Origin: Variovorax sp. RA8
GTDB lineage: Bacteria; Pseudomonadota; Gammaproteobacteria; Burkholderiales; Burkholderiaceae_C
Length of the DNA stretch: 64,000 nt
Reading direction: 5' to 3'
NCBI RefSeq assembly: GCF_901827175.1
Contig: NZ_LR594662.1
Location: 3,038,001-3,102,000, forward strand
Shown piece after piece: positions 34,710-43,131 of the stretch (within the stretch, counting starts at the first letter, position 1; every line of letters begins with the position of its first letter). Both the position numbers and the translations under genes were made by a program. The notes under the pieces were generated by a model, which was not told where the DNA came from, did not search any database, and was given only the letters and a program-made list of their open reading frames with translations.

Positions 34710-36242
34710 ATGCACAAATTCGACGAGATGTACGAGCAGCTGCCCTATCAAGGCGCCGCGATCCGGAATCACTACAAACGCTACGACCAGTGGCTCGCGA
34801 AGCAGCCCCCCGAGGTGATGCGTTCGCGGCGCGAGGAGGCGGAGATGATCTTCCGCCGGGTCGGCATCACCTTTGCCGTCTACGGCGCGAAGGACGAGGA
34901 CGGCTCGGGCACCGAGCGCCTCATTCCCTTCGACCTGCTCCCGCGCATCATCCCCGCCCATGAATGGGAGAGCATGGAAAAGGGCCTGGTGCAGCGCGTG
35001 ACCGCACTCAACCGCTTCATCCACGACGTCTACCACGGGCAGGAGATCATCAAGGCCGGCGTGATTCCGTCGGACCAGATCTTCAACAACGCGCAGTACC
35101 GGCCCGAGATGGTGGGCGTGAAGGTGCCCAACGATGTCTACTCCCACATCTCTGGCATCGACATCGTTCGCGCACCCGATGCCGGGGGCAACGGCGAGTA
35201 CTACGTGCTCGAAGACAACCTGCGCGTGCCCAGCGGCGTGAGCTACATGCTCGAGAACCGCAAGATGATGATGCGGCTCTTCCCCGATCTCTTCAGCCAG
35301 AACCGCGTCGCGCCGGTGGCGCACTACCCCGACCTGCTGCTCGAGACCCTGCGCGCATCCGCGCCGCCGGCCACCGCCGAGCCCACGGTGGTGGTGCTCA
35401 CGCCCGGCATGTACAACAGCGCCTACTTCGAGCACGCCTTCCTCGCCCAGCAGATGGGCGTGGAACTCGTCGAGGGGCAGGACCTCTTCGTCAAGGACGA
35501 CTTCGTCTACATGCGCACCACCCGCGGACCGCGGCGCGTGGACGTGATCTACCGCCGCGTGGACGATGACTTCCTCGACCCCGAGGTCTTCCGCCCGACT
35601 TCCACGCTGGGCTGCGCCGGCCTGATGCGCGCGTACCGCGACGGCAACGTGGTGATCTGCAATGCCGTCGGCACCGGCGTGGCCGACGACAAGTCGATCT
35701 ACCCCTACGTGCCGAAGATGATCGAGTTCTACCTCGGCGAGCAGCCGATCCTCAAGAACGTACCGACCTGGATGTGCCGCAACAAGGACGACCTCGACTA
35801 CACCCTGGCCCACATGAAGGACCTGGTGGTCAAGGAAGTCCACGGCGCCGGCGGCTACGGCATGCTGATCGGCCCGGCTGCGACGCAGGCCGAGATCGAG
35901 GACTTCAAGAGGGCCGTGGTCGCCAAGCCCGACGGCTACATCGCGCAGCCGACGCTGAGCCTGTCGACCTCGCCCACCTTCGTCGAGTCGGGCATCGCGC
36001 CGCGGCACATCGACCTGCGGCCCTTCGTGCTCTCCGGCAAGGAGGTGCAGATGGTGCCGGGCGGGCTTACGCGCGTGGCGCTCAAGGAAGGCTCGCTGGT
36101 GGTCAACTCCTCGCAGGGCGGGGGCACCAAGGACACCTGGATCCTCGAGGCCGACCGGCGGGGCAAGCCGCGCAACGGGGAGTCGGGCCAGGCCGAGGCC
36201 GATACCCAGACGCAAACCCAGACGCAAACCCAGTCGAGCTGA
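34710..36242 (+). CDS. Stand-alone circularly permuted ATP-grasp protein
   Basis: 510 residues of the DUF404/DUF407 ATP-grasp group. Visible landmarks are the N-terminal MHKFDEMYEQLPYQG, the nucleotide-binding region YYVLEDNLRVPSGVSYMLEN, VVVLTPGMYNSAYFEHAFLA, and RPTSTLGCAGLMRAYRDGNV. It is a paralogue of the first half of the fused protein at 25803-28508 and is followed 17 bases later by a separate alpha-E gene. These proteins are predicted amide/peptide ligases; the product is unknown. The C-terminus is a (TQ)n tail. The ATG at 34710 is the natural N-terminus; an AAGGAG lies 11-13 bases upstream. Confidence 0.92.
   Translation: MHKFDEMYEQLPYQGAAIRNHYKRYDQWLAKQPPEVMRSRREEAEMIFRRVGITFAVYGAKDEDGSGTERLIPFDLLPRIIPAHEWESMEKGLVQRVTALNRFIHDVYHGQEIIKAGVIPSDQIFNNAQYRPEMVGVKVPNDVYSHISGIDIVRAPDAGGNGEYYVLEDNLRVPSGVSYMLENRKMMMRLFPDLFSQNRVAPVAHYPDLLLETLRASAPPATAEPTVVVLTPGMYNSAYFEHAFLAQQMGVELVEGQDLFVKDDFVYMRTTRGPRRVDVIYRRVDDDFLDPEVFRPTSTLGCAGLMRAYRDGNVVICNAVGTGVADDKSIYPYVPKMIEFYLGEQPILKNVPTWMCRNKDDLDYTLAHMKDLVVKEVHGAGGYGMLIGPAATQAEIEDFKRAVVAKPDGYIAQPTLSLSTSPTFVESGIAPRHIDLRPFVLSGKEVQMVPGGLTRVALKEGSLVVNSSQGGGTKDTWILEADRRGKPRNGESGQAEADTQTQTQTQTQSS
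36204..36233. repeat. 12-bp tandem repeat encoding a Thr-Gln tail
   Basis: The unit ACCCAGACGCAA occurs two and a half times at the 3' end of the ATP-grasp gene and encodes alternating Thr-Gln. Because the unit is a multiple of three, slippage would change tail length without a frameshift. Confidence 0.7.
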
Positions 36243-36259
36243 TCAGGAGAGCACCTGTC

Positions 36260-37216
36260 ATGTTGTCACGCACTGCCGATCACCTCTACTGGATGTCGCG
36301 CTATACCGAGCGGGCCGAAAACACCGCCCGCATGCTCGACGTCAACTACCAGACCTCGCTGCTGCCGCAATCGGCCGAGGTCGCCAAGTACGGCTGGCAG
36401 GGCCTGCTGTCGATCAGCGAACTGCTGCCGGCCTTCAACGAGAAGTACGACCAGATCACGCCCGACCGGGTGATGGAGTTCATGGTCAAGGACGAATCGA
36501 ACCCTTCGTCCATCCTCTCTTGCCTGCGCGCTGCGCGCGAGAACGCACGCGCCGTGCGGGGTGCGCTCACCACCGAATCGTGGGAGACGCAGAACACCAC
36601 CTGGCTCGAGGTCAATCGCATGCTGCGCGCCGGCGACTTCGAGCGCGACCCGGGCCAGTTCTTCGAATGGGTCAAGTTCCGCTCGCACCTGTCGCGCGGC
36701 GTGACCGTGGGCACCATGCTGCAGGACGAGGCCTTCCACTTCTCGCGCCTGGGCACCTTCATCGAGCGCGCCGACAACACGGCACGCCTGGTCGACGTGA
36801 AGTTCCACGCACTCAACAGCGAGTTCTTCGGCACCGCCACCGAGGAGGACCAGGAGTACGACTTCTATCACTGGAGCGCGATCCTGCGCAGCGTCTCGGC
36901 CTTCGAGGTCTACCGCAAGGTGTACCGCGACGTCATCAAGCCCGAGCGCGTGGCCGAGCTGCTGATCCTGCGCGCCGACATGCCGCGCTCGCTGCACGCC
37001 AGCCTGATCGAGGTGGTGAACGATCTCCAGAAGGTGCAGAACGACCAGAGCGCCGAGACCCAGCGGCGCGCCGGCAAGCTGCTGGCCGACCTGCAGTACG
37101 CGGTGGTCGACGAGATCCTCGCGACCGGGCTGCACGCGTACCTGACGCAGTTTCTAGACCGGGTGAACGACCTCGGCTGGCGCATCAGCCAGGACTTCCT
37201 GGTGCCAGGGCACTAA
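36260..37216 (+). CDS. Alpha-E domain protein
   Basis: 318 residues, almost entirely alpha-helical by composition, opening MLSRTADHLYWMSRYTERAE, the same motif that opens the alpha-E half of the fused minus-strand protein. A second helical repeat has FSRLGTFIERADNTARLVDV. Alpha-E proteins accompany ATP-grasp ligases and transglutaminases in many bacteria; no activity has been assigned. It is coupled to the preceding ATP-grasp gene by a 17-base gap with a purine-rich ribosome site. About 190 bases without a recognised gene follow. Confidence 0.92.
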   Translation: MLSRTADHLYWMSRYTERAENTARMLDVNYQTSLLPQSAEVAKYGWQGLLSISELLPAFNEKYDQITPDRVMEFMVKDESNPSSILSCLRAARENARAVRGALTTESWETQNTTWLEVNRMLRAGDFERDPGQFFEWVKFRSHLSRGVTVGTMLQDEAFHFSRLGTFIERADNTARLVDVKFHALNSEFFGTATEEDQEYDFYHWSAILRSVSAFEVYRKVYRDVIKPERVAELLILRADMPRSLHASLIEVVNDLQKVQNDQSAETQRRAGKLLADLQYAVVDEILATGLHAYLTQFLDRVNDLGWRISQDFLVPGH

Positions 37217-37404
37217 AGGGATTAATCCCGAGCGGGCGAAGAGTCCGCCTGCGGTAAGGCGCAAGTCTTATCGATTTCATCCATCGACTTTTGGAGGGGG
37301 TGTGCTTCATTGCTGCCCCGCCAGGCTTCGGCTATCTTCCGCCGCCACACAGGCTCGGGACAGGGCCGCATCCCCCAGCTACCCCATTTTGAGGAGGTGC
37401 CTTC

Positions 37405-37482
37405 ATGGCGACTCCGTCAAGCTTCGAGGGTTTTTACCCGAATAACAGCAAGGTTCAGGGAGTTGGTTCATGCAGGGAGTAG
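37405..37482 (+). CDS. Candidate 25-codon leader ORF of the type I secretion operon
   Basis: An ATG at 37405 has a near-ideal ribosome site (GAGGAGG seven bases upstream) and opens a 25-codon frame ending in TAG at 37480. The frame overlaps the ATG of the ABC exporter gene (37470) in another phase. The peptide has no recognised domain. It could be a leader that couples ribosome entry to the exporter gene, whose own start lacks a clear ribosome site. A chance ORF cannot be excluded. Confidence 0.45.
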   Translation: MATPSSFEGFYPNNSKVQGVGSCRE

Positions 37483-39698
37483 AAGAGGCCGCCGCATTGG
37501 CGGTGGGTTCGCGGGCGGGCGTGGAAGAAGCGCACGCGCCAACCGCAGCCCATGCGCTGCAGGCGTTGTGCGACGTGGCGCGCGTTCATCGCATCGCGGC
37601 CGATCCGGCGACGCTCGCCCACCAGCTCGGCGTCAGCCCCGGTGACGGCGCCGACATCCATCTGCTCTTGCGCGCGGCCCGGCATCTGGGCCTGAAGGCG
37701 ATGCGATCGAGCCCGCCCGTCGCGCGCCTCGCCACGACACCATTGCCTGCACTCGTGCAGATGCGCGACGAGCAAGGGCAGATGTGCTGGATGGTTCTCG
37801 CGCGCTGCGATGCGCAGCGCGTGCTGCTGCATGATCCGGCGGCCAAGCCGACGGTGCCCAGCGCCATCGAGCCGCTCGACGATTTCGCGCGCCAATGGAC
37901 CGGCGAGCTCATCCTCGTCACCAGCCGTGCCAGCCTCGCAGCCGAGCTGGCGAAGTTCGACTTCTCCTGGTTCGTGCCCAGCCTCGTCAAGTACCGCCGG
38001 CTCCTGAGCGAGGTGCTGGCCATTTCCTTCATGCTCCAGCTCCTCGCGCTGGTGAGCCCGCTGTTCTTCCAGGTCGTGATGGACAAGGTGCTGGTGCACC
38101 GCGGCCTCACCACGCTGGATGTGCTCGTCGTCGGCCTGGTGGTGGTGGTCGTCTTCGAGAGCCTGCTCAACGGATTGCGCAGCTACGTCTTCAGCCACAC
38201 CACCAGCCGCATCGACGTCGAGCTCGGCACGCGATTGTTCCGCCACCTGGTGCAGCTGCCCCTGGCCTACTTCCAGGCTCGCAGGATCGGCGATTCGGTG
38301 GCCCGCGTGCGCGAGCTCGAGAACATCCGCAGCTTTCTCACCGGCAACGCGCTCACCGTCGTGCTCGATGTCGTGTTCTCGGTGGTGTTCATCGGTGTCA
38401 TGCTGTTCTATAGCATGTCCTTGACGCTCATCGTGCTGGTCAGCTTGCCGCTGTACTTCGGGCTGAGCCTCGCCATCGTGCCCGTCCTGCGCCGCCGGCT
38501 GGACCAGAAATTCGCCCGCGGCGCAGAAAACCAGGCCATGCTCGTGGAGACCGTCAGCGCCATCCAGACCGTCAAGGCCACAGCCCTCGAGCCCGTCTTC
38601 GGCCGGCAATGGGACGACCAGCTCGCGGCCTATGTCTCGGCCAGCTTCAAGACCCAGAGCCTCGCGAGCTGGGGCCACGAGGGCATCAACCTGACGGGCA
38701 AGCTCGTCAACGCCGCCACGCTCTGGTGGGGTGCCCATCTGGTGATGGACAACCAGCTCAGCGTCGGCCAGTTCGTCGCGTTCAACATGTTCGCCCAGCG
38801 CGTGGCCCAGCCCATCATGCGCATGGCCCAGCTGTGGACCGACTTCCAGCAGACCGGCATCTCGATGGCCCGGCTGGGCGACATCCTCAACACGCGCACC
38901 GAAGTCGCGCCGAGCGCTGCCGCGCAGTTGCCCGCCCTCAAGGGCCACGTCACGCTGGACCAGTTGGGCTTCCGCTATCGCCCCGAAGCGCCGCCTGTGC
39001 TCCAGGGCGTCAGCCTCGAGGTTCGACCCGGCGAGGTGATCGGCATCGTCGGGCGCTCCGGCTCCGGCAAGAGCACGCTGACAAAGCTGGTCCAGCGGCT
39101 CTACACGCCCGAGCAGGGGCGGGTCCTGGTCGACGGGATCGACATCGGCCTGGTCGACGCTGCACAGCTGAGAAGACAGGTCGGCGTTGTGCTCCAGGAA
39201 AACGTGCTCTTCAACCGCAGCGTGCGCGAGAACATTGCCATTGCCGACCCCGCTGCGCCGATCGAATCCGTGATGCAGGCCGCCTGGCTGGCGGGCGCGC
39301 ACGCCTTCATCAGCGAGCTGCCCGAGGGCTACGACACCGTGGTGGGCGAGCAGGGCGCTTCCCTGAGCGGTGGCCAGCGCCAGCGCATCGCGATCGCCCG
39401 GGCGCTGTTCGCGCAGCCGCGCATCCTGATCTTCGATGAGGCCACCAGCGCGCTGGATTACGAAAGCGAAGCCATCGTCCAGCACAACATGGCGCACATC
39501 TGCCAGGGCCGTACCGTCTTCATCATCGCCCACCGGCTGAGTGCCGTGCGGCATGCCCATCGCATCATCGTGATGGACAAGGGGGCCATCGTCGAAGAGG
39601 GCGCGCACGAGGCGCTGTTGGCTCGCCCGCAAAGCATCTATGCGCGGCTGTGGGCCATGCAGGCGGGCGGTCGGCCGTCCGAAGGAGCCGAAGCATGA
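37470..39698 (+). CDS. Type I secretion ABC exporter (HlyB-like, C39-like domain)
   Basis: 742 residues. The N-terminal part (about 20-145) is a C39 peptidase-like domain without the catalytic Cys context (HALQALCDVARVHRIAADPA), as in HlyB where it serves as a chaperone-like docking domain. Then come six membrane helices (about 165-440) and the ATPase: Walker A GRSGSGKST near 528, signature LSGGQRQR near 632, Walker B ILIFDEATSALD. It would export an unfolded RTX protein with the fusion protein that overlaps its stop (ATGA at 39695) and a TolC-like outer-membrane protein encoded elsewhere. Confidence 0.93.
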   Translation: MQGVEEAAALAVGSRAGVEEAHAPTAAHALQALCDVARVHRIAADPATLAHQLGVSPGDGADIHLLLRAARHLGLKAMRSSPPVARLATTPLPALVQMRDEQGQMCWMVLARCDAQRVLLHDPAAKPTVPSAIEPLDDFARQWTGELILVTSRASLAAELAKFDFSWFVPSLVKYRRLLSEVLAISFMLQLLALVSPLFFQVVMDKVLVHRGLTTLDVLVVGLVVVVVFESLLNGLRSYVFSHTTSRIDVELGTRLFRHLVQLPLAYFQARRIGDSVARVRELENIRSFLTGNALTVVLDVVFSVVFIGVMLFYSMSLTLIVLVSLPLYFGLSLAIVPVLRRRLDQKFARGAENQAMLVETVSAIQTVKATALEPVFGRQWDDQLAAYVSASFKTQSLASWGHEGINLTGKLVNAATLWWGAHLVMDNQLSVGQFVAFNMFAQRVAQPIMRMAQLWTDFQQTGISMARLGDILNTRTEVAPSAAAQLPALKGHVTLDQLGFRYRPEAPPVLQGVSLEVRPGEVIGIVGRSGSGKSTLTKLVQRLYTPEQGRVLVDGIDIGLVDAAQLRRQVGVVLQENVLFNRSVRENIAIADPAAPIESVMQAAWLAGAHAFISELPEGYDTVVGEQGASLSGGQRQRIAIARALFAQPRILIFDEATSALDYESEAIVQHNMAHICQGRTVFIIAHRLSAVRHAHRIIVMDKGAIVEEGAHEALLARPQSIYARLWAMQAGGRPSEGAEA

Positions 39699-41128
39699 AC
39701 CCGCCGGACTTGCTCTCTCTCGGCAACCTGCTCGCCCGCTACCGCAACGTCTTCCACGCCGCCTGGCAAGCCCGCCACGAGCTCGCCGGCCCCACGCGGC
39801 TGGCCGACGAACTGGCCTTCCTGCCCGCGGCCCTGAGCCTGCAGGAAACCCCGGTGCATCCCGCCCCGCGCCGCCTCGCCTGCGCCATCGTCGCCTTGGT
39901 CCTCATCGCGCTGCTGTGGTCCATCGTCGGCCAGGTCGACATCGTCGCAGCTGCACCGGGCCGCATCGTGGTGAGCGAGCGCACCAAGCTCGTCCAGCCC
40001 CTGGAGCGCAGCGTCGTCCGCCGCGTCCTGGTGAAGGACGGCGATCGCGTCGAGGCCGGCCAGGTGCTGGTGGAACTGGACCCCACCACCGCCAGCGCCG
40101 ACCGGACCAACATCGACGAGCAGTTGAAGTCGGCGCAGTCGGAGCTGCTGCGCACGCGCACGCTGCTGCGGGCCATGCACTTGCCGGCAGAGCCGCCCGG
40201 TCTCAGCGGCGGCCTTCCTGCCGGCTGGTCCGGGGCCGATGCGCGGGCCGCGCGGACCCACCTGGCCGACGAATGGAGCGACATCACCGCCAAGCTCGCC
40301 AGGGCCGCCGCCGAAATCCAGCGGCGCCAGGCCGAGATCGTCACCGTGCGCGAGATGGTTGCCAAGCTGGAGACCACGCTGCCCATCGCGAGGCAGCGAG
40401 AGGCCGACTTCCGGCAACTCGCAGAACAGGGCTTCATGTCCGCCCATGCCAACCAGGACCGCATGCGCGAGCGCATCGAGCTGGAACGCGACCTGGCCAC
40501 CCAACGCGCACGGCTCGCCGAAGCCGCTGCCGCCTTGAAGGAGAGCGAGAACGCCCGTGCCGCCTTCGTGGCCGAGACCCGTCGCGGCCTGAGCGAGCGC
40601 GAGGCGGCCGCCGAGCTCCGGCAGCAGCAAGGCGTGCAGGAACAGGCCAAGGCCGCGCAGCGCGAGCGCCTGACCCGCCTCAGGGCCCCGGTGGCCGGCA
40701 CCGTGCAGCAGCTCGCGGCGCACACCGAGGGCGGCGTCGTCACCGAGGCCCAGCCGCTCATGGTCATCGTGCCCGAGGGCGCGCAGGTCATGGCCGAAGT
40801 GACGCTGGAGAACAAGGACATCGGTTTCGTGCACGAAGGCCAGCGGGCCGAGATCAAGTTCGAGACTTTTCCGTTCACGAGATATGGCACCGTGGCTGCC
40901 GTGGTGCGCACGGTAACCGCCGATGCGGTGAACGACGAGAAGCGCGGCGCGATCTTTCCGGTGACGCTGGTGCTGGAGAGCCGCCATATCGACATCGACG
41001 GCAAGGCCGTCAAGCTGGGCCCGGGGATGAACCTGACGGCGGAGGTCAAGACGGGCAAGCGGCGGATCATCGAGTACCTGTTGAGTCCGGTGCAGCGGGC
41101 AGCGAGCGAGAGTCTGCGCGAGCGTTGA
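39695..41128 (+). CDS. Type I secretion membrane fusion protein (HlyD-like)
   Basis: 477 residues: a short cytoplasmic N-terminus, one membrane helix (about 61-78, LACAIVALVLIALLWSIVG), a lipoyl half (VDIVAAAPGRIVV), a long coiled coil (about 120-330), the second lipoyl half and a C-terminal beta-barrel (MAEVTLENKDIGFVHEGQRA). HlyD proteins form the periplasmic channel between the ABC exporter and TolC. The ATG overlaps the stop of the exporter gene. A 70-codon membrane ORF follows after 44 bases. Confidence 0.93.
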   Translation: MNPPDLLSLGNLLARYRNVFHAAWQARHELAGPTRLADELAFLPAALSLQETPVHPAPRRLACAIVALVLIALLWSIVGQVDIVAAAPGRIVVSERTKLVQPLERSVVRRVLVKDGDRVEAGQVLVELDPTTASADRTNIDEQLKSAQSELLRTRTLLRAMHLPAEPPGLSGGLPAGWSGADARAARTHLADEWSDITAKLARAAAEIQRRQAEIVTVREMVAKLETTLPIARQREADFRQLAEQGFMSAHANQDRMRERIELERDLATQRARLAEAAAALKESENARAAFVAETRRGLSEREAAAELRQQQGVQEQAKAAQRERLTRLRAPVAGTVQQLAAHTEGGVVTEAQPLMVIVPEGAQVMAEVTLENKDIGFVHEGQRAEIKFETFPFTRYGTVAAVVRTVTADAVNDEKRGAIFPVTLVLESRHIDIDGKAVKLGPGMNLTAEVKTGKRRIIEYLLSPVQRAASESLRER

Positions 41129-41172
41129 GGGCGAATGCCGCGAGACGAAACGGAACAGAAGAGGAGCAACGC

Positions 41173-41385
41173 ATGGATCTGGGCGATATCCCATTTGGCA
41201 TCTGGTCGAGCGTGGTGCTGGCCATTTTGGCCTTGGCATGGTTTCTCGGAGAGGACGCGACCCACGAGCGGCGATATCGACAACTCGTGCGTCTCGAGAA
41301 GATCCTGTTATGGGCCGCTGCAATCGCGCTGGTGGCAGGCGCAATTGGCTTGGTGGGGTTCGCCTTGTGGCACTGGTTGGCGTGA
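41173..41385 (+). CDS. 70-aa two-helix membrane protein in the type I secretion operon
   Basis: This 70-residue protein has two hydrophobic helices (about 10-25 and 46-68) separated by a charged loop (GEDATHERRYRQLVRLEK). A GAGGAG ribosome site lies seven bases before the ATG. I recognise no family. It sits between the fusion-protein gene and the RTX gene, so it may help assembly, regulation or cargo delivery; that is inference. A perfect hairpin starts at its stop codon. Confidence 0.6.
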   Translation: MDLGDIPFGIWSSVVLAILALAWFLGEDATHERRYRQLVRLEKILLWAAAIALVAGAIGLVGFALWHWLA

Positions 41386-41407
41386 ATCACGCAAGGCGTT
41401 GCGTGAT
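41386..41407 (+). terminator. Perfect hairpin after the secretion operon (no U-tract)
   Basis: ATCACGCAA-GGCG-TTGCGTGAT forms a 9-bp perfect stem with a 4-base loop immediately after the stop of the 70-aa gene. No T-run follows, so it may be an RNA-stabilising element or a weak terminator rather than a canonical one. Expression of the RTX gene could therefore differ from that of the exporter genes. Confidence 0.45.
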
Positions 41408-41464
41408 ATCCAGAGGAATCAAATCTGATCAATTCTCGCTTGAGGATTATTCACATTGAATTCG

Positions 41465-41493
41465 AAGTCGCGGGTCGTTAACGTCCCCGACTT
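41465..41493. promoter_or_regulatory. Inverted repeat upstream of the RTX gene
   Basis: AAGTCG and CGACTT arms, extended by GGG/CCC with one bulged base, flank a 10-base centre containing GTTAAC. It lies about 60 bases before the RTX gene in an AT-richer gap (41386-41553). It could be an operator or an mRNA hairpin; I see no clear promoter hexamers. Confidence 0.3.
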
Positions 41494-41553
41494 GATGCAG
41501 TGAGCGCTGTGTTCTTGAGCGGCGCTGCACACAGAAGAAAGCAGGGAACCAAA

Positions 41554-43074
41554 ATGACAACTACCCCAAACGTCGCCGACGACCTGGAGCACGCCGATCT
41601 GCAGATGGCGTCGAGGGCATTCCGCAACACGACCACTGCCATCGACGGCACCGGCAACGCACTGGACAACGTCCTGTACGCCGGAGCCGGCGACAACGCG
41701 CTCGACGGCCGGGGCGGCAGTGACTACGCTTCGTACATCCATGCCAACTCCGCCGTGAACGTCAGCCTGGCGGCCACTGGAGCGCAAGACACGATGGGTT
41801 CCGGCTTCGACACGCTGTGGAACATCGAGAGTCTCTACGGCAGCAACTACGACGATGTCCTGATCGGCAGCCCCATTGCCAACATGCTCAACGGCGGGAT
41901 CGGCAAAGACACCCTGAGGGGCGGTGCGGGCAACGACATCTACTACGTCGACAACAGCGCCGATGTGGTGACCGAGCTGGCCAACGAAGGCACGGACCTC
42001 GTGCTAAGCACCGTCAGCTCCACGCTGTCGGCCGACGTGGAAAACCTCTCCTTGACCGGCACGGCCGCCATCGACGCCACCGGCAACGCGCTGGACAACC
42101 TGCTGACCGGCAACACGGCGAACAACACCTTGAGCGGCGGTTCAGGCAACGACACGCTCAACGGCAGCGGCGGTGCCGACACCATGACAGGCGGCGTGGG
42201 CAACGACATGTACTTCGTCGACAACACCGCCGACGTGGTGACCGAGCTGGCCGGCGAAGGCACCGACACGGTTCGTACCAGCATCACCCACACGCTGGCC
42301 GCCAACGTCGAGAACCTGATGCTCGATTCGACAGCGGCCATCGACGGCACCGGCAACGCGCTGGGCAACGTGCTGTACGCAGGGGCGGGCAACAACATGC
42401 TCGATGGCCTGGCCGGCAACGACTGGGTTTCGTACGTCTATGCCGGTTCCGCCGTGAATGTCAGCCTGGCGGCCACCGGTGCACAAGCCACGGGCGGCTC
42501 CGGCACCGACACGCTGCGGAACGTCGAGTACCTCTTCGGCAGCAACTACAACGACATCCTGACGGGCAGCAACACGGCTAACTCACTCAGCGGCGGGCTC
42601 GGTGACGATACGTTGACCGGCGGCCAGGGAGCGGACGCGCTGATCGGTGGCGCGGGCAACGACACCTACCGCTACCGCTCGGGCGACGGCAACGACACGG
42701 TGTCGGAAGCAGGCGGCGACGACACGGTGGAACTGCTGGACCTCAACCCGGGCGACGTGCGCATCGTCCAAGGCCTCAACGGAAACCCCGACCACATCGT
42801 CGATGCACTCACCGGCTACACCATCACGCTGGACCTGCAGATGGTGTCTCCCGGCTGGTCGGCAGACGGCTCGCAGGTGGAGCATCTGCGCTTCGCCGAC
42901 GGCACGGTGTGGAACAGCGAGCAGATGCGTGCCGCCGCGGAGATGGAAAGAAGCGTAAGCCTCCTGGTGCAGGCGATGGCCACCTTCTCGGTGCCGGCGC
43001 CCGGCCTGGTGACGGCGACGGCATTGGATGATCAGGCCAGGCTGGCGCCGGTTCTAGCCGCCAGTTGGGGTTAA
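41554..43074 (+). CDS. RTX calcium-binding repeat protein, probable type I secretion cargo
   Basis: 506 residues made mostly of glycine/aspartate-rich RTX-type nonapeptides ([45 protein letters not shown]), which fold into calcium-filled beta-rolls outside the cell. No signal peptide or enzyme domain is seen; the last 100 residues resemble a C-terminal secretion region ([17 protein letters not shown], then LRFADGTVW). A 78-residue module is duplicated exactly. It directly follows the exporter operon, so it is the likely cargo. The start at 41554 has an AGGGAA ribosome site; an earlier in-frame start at 41500 exists. Function unknown: surface layer or adhesin are options. Confidence 0.85.
   Translation: MTTTPNVADDLEHADLQMASRAFRNTTTAIDGTGNALDNVLYAGAGDNALDGRGGSDYASYIHANSAVNVSLAATGAQDTMGSGFDTLWNIESLYGSNYDDVLIGSPIANMLNGGIGKDTLRGGAGNDIYYVDNSADVVTELANEGTDLVLSTVSSTLSADVENLSLTGTAAIDATGNALDNLLTGNTANNTLSGGSGNDTLNGSGGADTMTGGVGNDMYFVDNTADVVTELAGEGTDTVRTSITHTLAANVENLMLDSTAAIDGTGNALGNVLYAGAGNNMLDGLAGNDWVSYVYAGSAVNVSLAATGAQATGGSGTDTLRNVEYLFGSNYNDILTGSNTANSLSGGLGDDTLTGGQGADALIGGAGNDTYRYRSGDGNDTVSEAGGDDTVELLDLNPGDVRIVQGLNGNPDHIVDALTGYTITLDLQMVSPGWSADGSQVEHLRFADGTVWNSEQMRAAAEMERSVSLLVQAMATFSVPAPGLVTATALDDQARLAPVLAASWG
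41638..41871 (+). repeat. RTX module duplication, copy A (78 codons)
   Basis: This 234-base segment corresponds codon for codon to 42337-42570 without any gap. Both begin ATDGTGNAL-like (AIDGTGNAL) and end just after a GSNYxDxLxGS segment; the shared core is [16 protein letters not shown] similarity is visibly high, consistent with an in-gene duplication. Confidence 0.8.
42337..42570 (+). repeat. RTX module duplication, copy B (78 codons)
   Basis: The second 234-base copy inside the RTX gene, same length and register as 41638-41871. Substitutions are spread along it, so the duplication is not very recent. Recombination between the copies would delete about 233 codons in frame. Confidence 0.8.
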
Positions 43075-43098
43075 TCGGCCGCGGCGCTGGCGTTCCTC

Positions 43099-43131
43099 GC
43101 GACGCTGGGCGTTCGTTCAAACCAGCGTCGC
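43099..43131. terminator. Possible bidirectional terminator between RTX gene and glpK
   Basis: GCGACGCTGG and CCAGCGTCGC form a perfect 10-bp inverted repeat with a 13-base loop between the convergent RTX and glpK genes; the right arm overlaps the last glpK codons. There is no T-run on either side, so termination strength is uncertain. Confidence 0.45.
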
